11,463 nucleotides of DNA, from contig ONPH01000098.1 of NCBI GenBank assembly GCA_900319655.1, positions 1-11,463 on the forward strand. The letters run 5' to 3'. Each line of letters opens with the position of its first letter. Position 1 is the stretch's first letter. Under the pieces are notes generated by a model. It did no database searches. It was not told the origin of the DNA and worked only from the letters and a program-made list of their open reading frames with translations. A program made the position numbers and the translations under genes. Below, piece by piece: positions 11,367 to 11,463 of the stretch. This DNA is from an uncultured Eubacteriales bacterium. GTDB lineage: Bacteria; Bacillota; Clostridia; Oscillospirales; Acutalibacteraceae.

Positions 11367-11463
11367 TGAACCGCACCCCGTCAAGAGGACAGAGAAATAA
11401 TTAAAAGAATATTTACAATGTAATAATTAAGAAGTGCCGCAAATTTTGGCTGGACAAGGGAAT
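11367..11463 (+). mobile_element. Possible end of an IS3-like insertion sequence, cut by the window
   Basis: TGAACCGCACCCCG...GGACAG (11367-11392) resembles the terminal repeats of IS3-family elements, which often start TG and contain CCGCACCCC or CTGCACCCC followed by GGACA or AGACA. A related motif, GCCGCA...GGACA, recurs at 11436-11456. No transposase is visible before the window ends, so this rests on a remembered pattern only. Confidence 0.22.

Overview
The window appears to join two taxonomically different stretches. Bases 1 to about 1750 look like Bacteroidota (Bacteroides/Prevotella type). They hold the 5' part of an SLC13-type permease, a short RhuM-like gene and a small orphan ORF, all on the minus strand. 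Both larger genes are preceded by Bacteroidota-style promoters (TTG, 20 bp, TAnnTTTG) and lack a strong Shine-Dalgarno sequence. From about 1830 to the right end the window looks like a gut anaerobe of the Bacillota (Clostridia, Oscillospiraceae/Ruminococcaceae type). There the genes have GGAGG-type ribosome binding sites, SigA promoters (TTGACT/TTGATT, 17 bp, TATAAT) and a typical anaerobe gene set. This is either an assembly or binning chimera or a very recent insertion; the sequence alone cannot decide.

Layout. 1-1050 (minus): SLC13/DASS permease, cut by the window edge. 1151-1579 (minus): truncated RhuM-like protein with its own promoter and terminator. 1618-1752 (minus): 44-codon ORF over a 23-bp tandem repeat. 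1753-2155: no gene, a terminator hairpin and a composite palindromic repeat. 2156-3583 (minus): mgtE magnesium channel/transporter, preceded by a strong promoter and a structured leader ending in an intrinsic terminator (a riboswitch-like attenuator, 3627-3788). 3895-6378 (plus): a FeoA-FeoB fusion ferrous iron transporter and the 48-residue FeoB-associated Cys-rich protein. The latter overlaps by 4 bases a TetM/EF-G-like GTPase fused to a YacP-type NYN nuclease domain (6375-8885), whose nuclease domain is broken by a small deletion and frameshift. 8938-9369: two more copies of the composite repeat, head to head. 9452-11278 (plus): a four-module flavodiiron protein (metallo-beta-lactamase fold, flavodoxin, flavin reductase, rubredoxin). 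11279-11463: small tandem hairpins and a possible insertion-sequence end.

How the genes fit together. The Bacillota part combines divalent metal handling (Mg2+ by MgtE, Fe2+ by FeoAB, divergently transcribed) with oxygen/NO detoxification by an iron-dependent flavodiiron protein, as expected for a strict anaerobe. The feoAB, Cys-rich protein and GTPase genes are packed tightly enough to be one operon.

Most worth a second look: the mgtE leader, which has mutually exclusive terminator and antiterminator pairings but does not clearly match the M-box by eye; the palindromic repeat family with compensatory base changes and heptamer arrays that abut stop codons; the missing feoA start, explained by loss of one TG unit; the GTPase-nuclease fusion with a decayed nuclease end; and the taxonomic junction.
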